A DNA stretch of 14,651 nucleotides from Burkholderiales bacterium (GTDB lineage Bacteria > Pseudomonadota > Gammaproteobacteria > Burkholderiales > Chitinimonadaceae), in assembly GCA_019234745.1 (NCBI GenBank), contig JAFAKZ010000354.1:1-14651 (forward strand), given 5' to 3'. A program made the translations under genes and the position numbers. The notes beneath the pieces are model-generated. The model was not told the origin of the DNA. It saw nothing but the letters and a program-made list of their open reading frames with translations, and ran no database searches. Shown here one piece after another: positions 11,520 to 14,651 of the stretch. Every line of letters begins with the position of its first letter. Within the stretch, counting starts at the first letter, position 1.

Positions 11520-12473
11520 ATGCCTACGCCGCTCATGTCCTCATTCCAGTACATTCAGGTTGTCGATTCGCACACCGGCGGTGAGCCCACGCGGGTGGTC
11601 CTGGGTGGTGGCCCCGACCTCGGTGGCGGCTCGATGGTGGAGCGCCGCCAACGCTTCGAACGGGAATTCGATCATTTCCGCGCGGCGATTGTACGTGAGC
11701 CACGCGGGTCGGACACGCTGGTCGGCGCGCTGCTGCTGCCGCCAAGCGACCCTGCCAACGCGGCCGGTGTGATCTTCTTCAACAACGTCGGCACGCTGGG
11801 CATGTGTGGCCACGGCACCATCGGCCTCTTGGTGACGCTCGCTCATCTGGGCCGCATCGACCTGGGCCGCCACCGCATCGAAACCCCGGTCGGCGTGGTC
11901 GAGGCCACGTTGGAGTCCGCCAACAAGGTCAGCCTGCGCAACGTGGCCAGCTACCGCCACGCAACCCGCGTCGCCATCGACGTGGCGGGCTACGGCCGCA
12001 TGCATGGCGACGTCGCCTGGGGCGGCAACTGGTTCTTCCTCGTGGCGGACCACGGCCAGCGCATCGCCTTCGACAACATTCAGAAGCTCACTGACTGCGC
12101 CAGCCGCATCCGTACCGCACTCGAACGTCACGGCATCCGCGGGGCAGACGGCGGCGAGATCGACCATATCGAGCTGTTCGGCCCAAGCGAGGTGGCAGAC
12201 GCACGCAATTTCGTGCTCTGCCCAGGGCTGGCCTACGACCGCTCGCCCTGCGGCACCGGCACCAGCGCCAAGGTGGCCTGCCTCGCTGCCGACGGCAAGC
12301 TGGCCGCGGGTGAGATCTGGCGGCAGGAGAGCGTGGTCGGCAGCGTGTTCGAAGCGAGCTGGCAGGAAGCGGGGGGCCAGCTCTACCCACGCATCAGCGG
12401 CGAGGCCTGGGTTACCGCCGAAGCCGAGTTGCTGATCGACCAGGCCGACCCATTCGCCTGGGGCATTGCGTGA
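11520..12473 (+). CDS. 4-hydroxyproline 2-epimerase / proline racemase family
   Basis: This encodes 317 residues. Both catalytic cysteines of the proline-racemase fold are in place: Cys96 in TLGMCGHGT and Cys244 in DRSPCGTGTSA, with the family opening VDSHTGGEPTRVV at 14-27. The reaction is cofactor-free interconversion of L- and D-configured 2-carbon; with hydroxyproline it gives cis-4-hydroxy-D-proline, the substrate of the dehydrogenase encoded next. Proline racemase would share these motifs, but the downstream three-subunit oxidase argues for the hydroxyproline enzyme. The ATG at 11520 is used; an internal ATG at 11535 (MSSFQYIQ) would also preserve the domain and neither has a strong ribosome site. 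The stop overlaps the GTG start of the next gene, indicating coupled translation. Confidence 0.93.
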   Translation: MPTPLMSSFQYIQVVDSHTGGEPTRVVLGGGPDLGGGSMVERRQRFEREFDHFRAAIVREPRGSDTLVGALLLPPSDPANAAGVIFFNNVGTLGMCGHGTIGLLVTLAHLGRIDLGRHRIETPVGVVEATLESANKVSLRNVASYRHATRVAIDVAGYGRMHGDVAWGGNWFFLVADHGQRIAFDNIQKLTDCASRIRTALERHGIRGADGGEIDHIELFGPSEVADARNFVLCPGLAYDRSPCGTGTSAKVACLAADGKLAAGEIWRQESVVGSVFEASWQEAGGQLYPRISGEAWVTAEAELLIDQADPFAWGIA

Positions 12474-13618
12474 GGACGGAGCTGGTCATCATCGGCGCTG
12501 GCATCATCGGCAGTGCGCTGGCCGAGGCTTGCGCCCGTCGCGGCTTGCGCCCTGCGGTGCTGGAGTCGGGCATCCCGTCCGGCGGCACCACGGCTGCTGG
12601 CATGGGCCACTTGGTGGTGCTGGACGACAACCCCGCCGAAATGGCCCTGAGCCGCGACGGTCTAGAGCGTTGGCGTGCACGCCGCAATAGCCTGCCGGCC
12701 GAGGTCGAATACCGCGAATGCGGCACGCTGTGGTTGGCGCGCAATGGCGCCGAGCTGGAAGAAGCGGAACGCAAGCAAGCGTTGTATCAGGCGCAGGGCC
12801 TACCCTGCCGCTTGCTCAATGCCACGGAACTGGGGGCCATCGAGCCCAATCTCGCCACCTCGCTCGCCGGTGCGCTGCAGGTACCGGAAGAGGCCGTGAT
12901 CTACCCGCCCGTCGCCGGTCGCTACCTGCTCGATCAGGCCGTCACCCTGGGCGCGACACTGCTGCCCGGCGCACACGCCGTTGCAGTAGAAGACAATGGC
13001 GCCGTGTGGCTGGCCGACGGCCGCTGTCTGATAGCCGACCACGTCGTGATCGCCGCAGGCTGCGCATCTTCGGCCCTATTACCGGGTCTGCCGCTGGCCC
13101 CACGTAAGGGTCAACTCGTGATCACCGACCGCTACCCAGGCTATATACGGCATCAACTGGTCGAGCTGGGCTATCTGCAATCGGCCCACGGCGGCGACGC
13201 CGACTCCGTCGCCTTCAACGTGCAGCCCCGCGCAACCGGCCAGCTGCTGATCGGTTCCTCGCGCCAATACGACGACACGAGCAGCGATATCGAGTGGGCC
13301 CTGCTCCAGCGTATGCTGCTGCGCGCGTTCGACTACCTGCCTGGCCTGCACGAGCTGCAGACCCTGCGTGCCTGGACCGGCCTGCGCCCGGCAATACCCG
13401 ACAAGTTGCCCCTGCTGGGGCGCGCACCTGGCCGACAGCGACTGTGGCTGGCCACGGGCCACGAAGGACTCGGCATCACCACAGCGCTCGCGAGCGCCGA
13501 ACTGCTTGCATCGCTGCTCGTAGGCGAGCGCCCAACGCTCGATCCAGCCCCTTACGACCCAGCCCGCTTTGCAGTACGGCCGACCGTGCCTGTACCGGCC
13601 AAGGCGGAGGCGCCATGA
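12470..13618 (+). CDS. D-hydroxyproline dehydrogenase beta-like subunit (FAD, DAO family)
   Basis: This encodes 382 residues. The N-terminal FAD site is TELVIIGAGIIGSALAEACARRG (GAGIIG at 9-14). C-terminal TGLRPAIPDKLPLLGRAPG...LATGHEGLGITTALASAELLASLL is the second FAD contact of D-amino-acid-oxidase-family (glycine/sarcosine oxidase, HcnC-type) enzymes. Alone it could be any such amine oxidase. Its overlap with a small 2Fe-2S gene and an FAD/NAD gene, and its position after the epimerase, point to the catalytic subunit of a membrane-linked D-hydroxyproline dehydrogenase, oxidising cis-4-hydroxy-D-proline to pyrroline-4-hydroxy-2-carboxylate. The start is GTG (12470), overlapping the epimerase TGA; its stop overlaps the next ATG (ATGA). 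The unit should be translationally coupled. Confidence 0.9.
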   Translation: MRTELVIIGAGIIGSALAEACARRGLRPAVLESGIPSGGTTAAGMGHLVVLDDNPAEMALSRDGLERWRARRNSLPAEVEYRECGTLWLARNGAELEEAERKQALYQAQGLPCRLLNATELGAIEPNLATSLAGALQVPEEAVIYPPVAGRYLLDQAVTLGATLLPGAHAVAVEDNGAVWLADGRCLIADHVVIAAGCASSALLPGLPLAPRKGQLVITDRYPGYIRHQLVELGYLQSAHGGDADSVAFNVQPRATGQLLIGSSRQYDDTSSDIEWALLQRMLLRAFDYLPGLHELQTLRAWTGLRPAIPDKLPLLGRAPGRQRLWLATGHEGLGITTALASAELLASLLVGERPTLDPAPYDPARFAVRPTVPVPAKAEAP

Positions 13619-13848
13619 AGCTCACCATTCTACTCAACGGACAACGCTGCGAAGTGCAGCGCGGCATCACGCTCGCAGCAGCGCTGGCAGGCTCACCCAG
13701 CCGCCGCTCGGTCAGCGGCAAACCGCGCGCCGCACTGTGCGGTATGGGCATCTGCCATGAGTGCCGCGTCACCGTAGACGGCCACGCCCAACAGCGCGCC
13801 TGCCAGGTGCTGGTACGCGAAGGCATGGAGGTCGAATGTGAAGCGTGA
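13615..13848 (+). CDS. 2Fe-2S small subunit (gamma) of D-hydroxyproline dehydrogenase
   Basis: This encodes 77 residues, all of it one ferredoxin-like fold. Cys42, Cys47 and Cys50 (CGMGICHEC) with Cys63 (RACQVLV) form the C-x4-C-x2-C...C ligand set of plant-type 2Fe-2S domains as in HcnA/SoxX-like small subunits. Residues 1-20 (MKLTILLNGQRCEVQRGITL) are the usual opening strands. It passes electrons between flavins of the large subunits. The ATG overlaps the previous stop as ATGA. The last 11 bases overlap the GTG of the alpha-like gene, another coupled junction. Confidence is high for the fold and for the subunit role. Confidence 0.9.
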   Translation: MKLTILLNGQRCEVQRGITLAAALAGSPSRRSVSGKPRAALCGMGICHECRVTVDGHAQQRACQVLVREGMEVECEA

Positions 13849-14651
13849 TCAGACTGTCGACATCGCCGTCGTCGGCGCCGGCCCGGCCGGGCTCGCTGCC
13901 GCCAACGCCTCCCTGGCTCATGGCGCAAGCGTGGCGCTGCTTGATGACAACCCGCTCGCCGGCGGTCAGGTATGGCGTGGTGGGCGCGTGGCACCAGCCC
14001 TGGCCGCGCTGACCCACCCATACGACGCCCCCGCACGCTTGCATTACCTGCCAGGCACGCGCGTCGTCGCCACACCGGCAGCCGGCCAACTGCTACTGGA
14101 AGACGGTCGTGGTGCCAGCTACCTGCACTACGGCAAACTCATCGTCGCCAGCGGCGCCCGCGAGCGCCTACTGCCCTTCCCCGGCTGGACGCTGCCTGGC
14201 GTCACGGGCGTAGGCGGCTTGCAGGCGCTGGTAAAGAACGGCATGGACGTACGCGGCAAGCGCGTGGTACTCGCCGGCACCGGCCCGCTGCTATTGGCTG
14301 CGGTGGCGACGCTACGCACCGCCGGGGCGGATGTCCTGCTCGTCGCCGAGCAAGCCGAGTGGGCAAACTTGGCGCGGTTTGCCGCAGGCCTCCGGCGCCA
14401 GCCCGCCAAACTCGCTCAAGCCTTGAAACTCGGCTGGCAACTACTGGGCACACCCTACCATGCGGCCAGCCATGTGCTGGCCGCCGTCGGCACGACCCGA
14501 CTGCAGCAGGCGCAACTGCAACTGGCCGATCGGCAGGTCGAACTGGATTGCGATTGGCTGGGCGTGGGTTACGGCCTGCTGCCCAACACCGAGCTACTGA
14601 CAGCACTTGGCTGCATGCTGGCCGATGGTGCAGCCGTGGTCGATAGCCATA
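13838..14651 (+). CDS. FAD/NAD(P)-dependent oxidoreductase, alpha-like subunit of D-hydroxyproline dehydrogenase (3' end outside window)
   Basis: The frame opens with GTG at 13838, which overlaps the 2Fe-2S gene by 11 nt, and stays open to the edge (271 codons). There is no better start: the ATG at 13836 is in another frame and stops at once. The first Rossmann site is VDIAVVGAGPAGLAAANASLAHG (GAGPAG at 13-18); GGQVWRGGR follows as in HcnB/OoxA-type subunits. A second nucleotide-binding loop is VVLAGTGPLLLAAVATLRTAG. YGKLIVASGARERLLPFPGWTLPGVTGVGGLQALVKNG matches the family. The C-terminal Cys cluster typical of this subunit lies beyond the window. It is the fourth gene of the operon. In this family, alpha takes electrons to the respiratory chain or a quinone; the details here are inferred. 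Confidence 0.9.
   Translation, partial: MKRDQTVDIAVVGAGPAGLAAANASLAHGASVALLDDNPLAGGQVWRGGRVAPALAALTHPYDAPARLHYLPGTRVVATPAAGQLLLEDGRGASYLHYGKLIVASGARERLLPFPGWTLPGVTGVGGLQALVKNGMDVRGKRVVLAGTGPLLLAAVATLRTAGADVLLVAEQAEWANLARFAAGLRRQPAKLAQALKLGWQLLGTPYHAASHVLAAVGTTRLQQAQLQLADRQVELDCDWLGVGYGLLPNTELLTALGCMLADGAAVVDSH

Noticed and set aside
1..14651. Mobile element, CRISPR array, tRNA or defence island
   Set aside because: I saw no transposase or integrase motifs, no regularly spaced repeats and no tRNA-like cloverleaf sequence. The genes are metabolic, stress and regulatory.

Overview
The window is GC-rich bacterial chromosome with densely packed genes of proteobacterial type. Several features suit a heterotrophic beta- or gammaproteobacterium, with a betaproteobacterium my best guess: a 2-Cys OhrR with Ohr, a three-subunit D-hydroxyproline dehydrogenase, LysR, HxlR and AraC regulators each beside small catabolic operons, and several Sec-exported proteins. 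No RNA gene, insertion sequence, CRISPR array or phage gene is visible. The first and last genes are cut by the window edges.

Layout. (1) 1-767, minus: 5' part of a c-type cytochrome lipoprotein of the CCP/MauG-like type, with an AT-rich upstream region (about 820-915) carrying two overlapping perfect palindromes. (2) 1112-2041, minus: a two-gene unit, a GlcG/HbpS-family protein followed by an exported NTF2-like protein, with a terminator-like hairpin after it and a divergent LysR regulator (2147-3067). (3) 3064-4955, minus: a ketopantoate-reductase-family enzyme followed by a cyanamide-hydratase-like HD protein, divergent from an HxlR regulator (5091-5531). Two near-identical 18-bp elements with dyad symmetry lie between them. 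(4) 5594-7561, minus: a large exported right-handed beta-helix protein. (5) 7976-10435, plus: an organic-hydroperoxide module of ohr, an exported HSL-family esterase, a small exported repeat protein and ohrR. The same 13-bp dyad (GCTAAT-N-ATTAGC type) precedes ohr, the esterase and, in weaker form, ohrR. (6) 10659-11408, minus: a PAS-AraC regulator, divergent from a hydroxyproline catabolic operon (11520 to the right edge). That operon encodes an epimerase, the FAD oxidase-like beta subunit, the 2Fe-2S gamma subunit and the FAD/NAD alpha subunit of D-hydroxyproline dehydrogenase, all with overlapping stop/start codons.

How the genes work together. Four of the six blocks have the same design: a one-component regulator beside the genes it probably controls. 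The strongest new inference is that the OhrR regulon includes a periplasmic or secreted esterase, because the esterase promoter region has the best copy of the operator, and probably the small YQxYLHxLD-repeat protein behind it. The least understood unit is the HxlR-controlled reductase plus HD hydratase-like pair, whose substrate cannot be read from the sequence.
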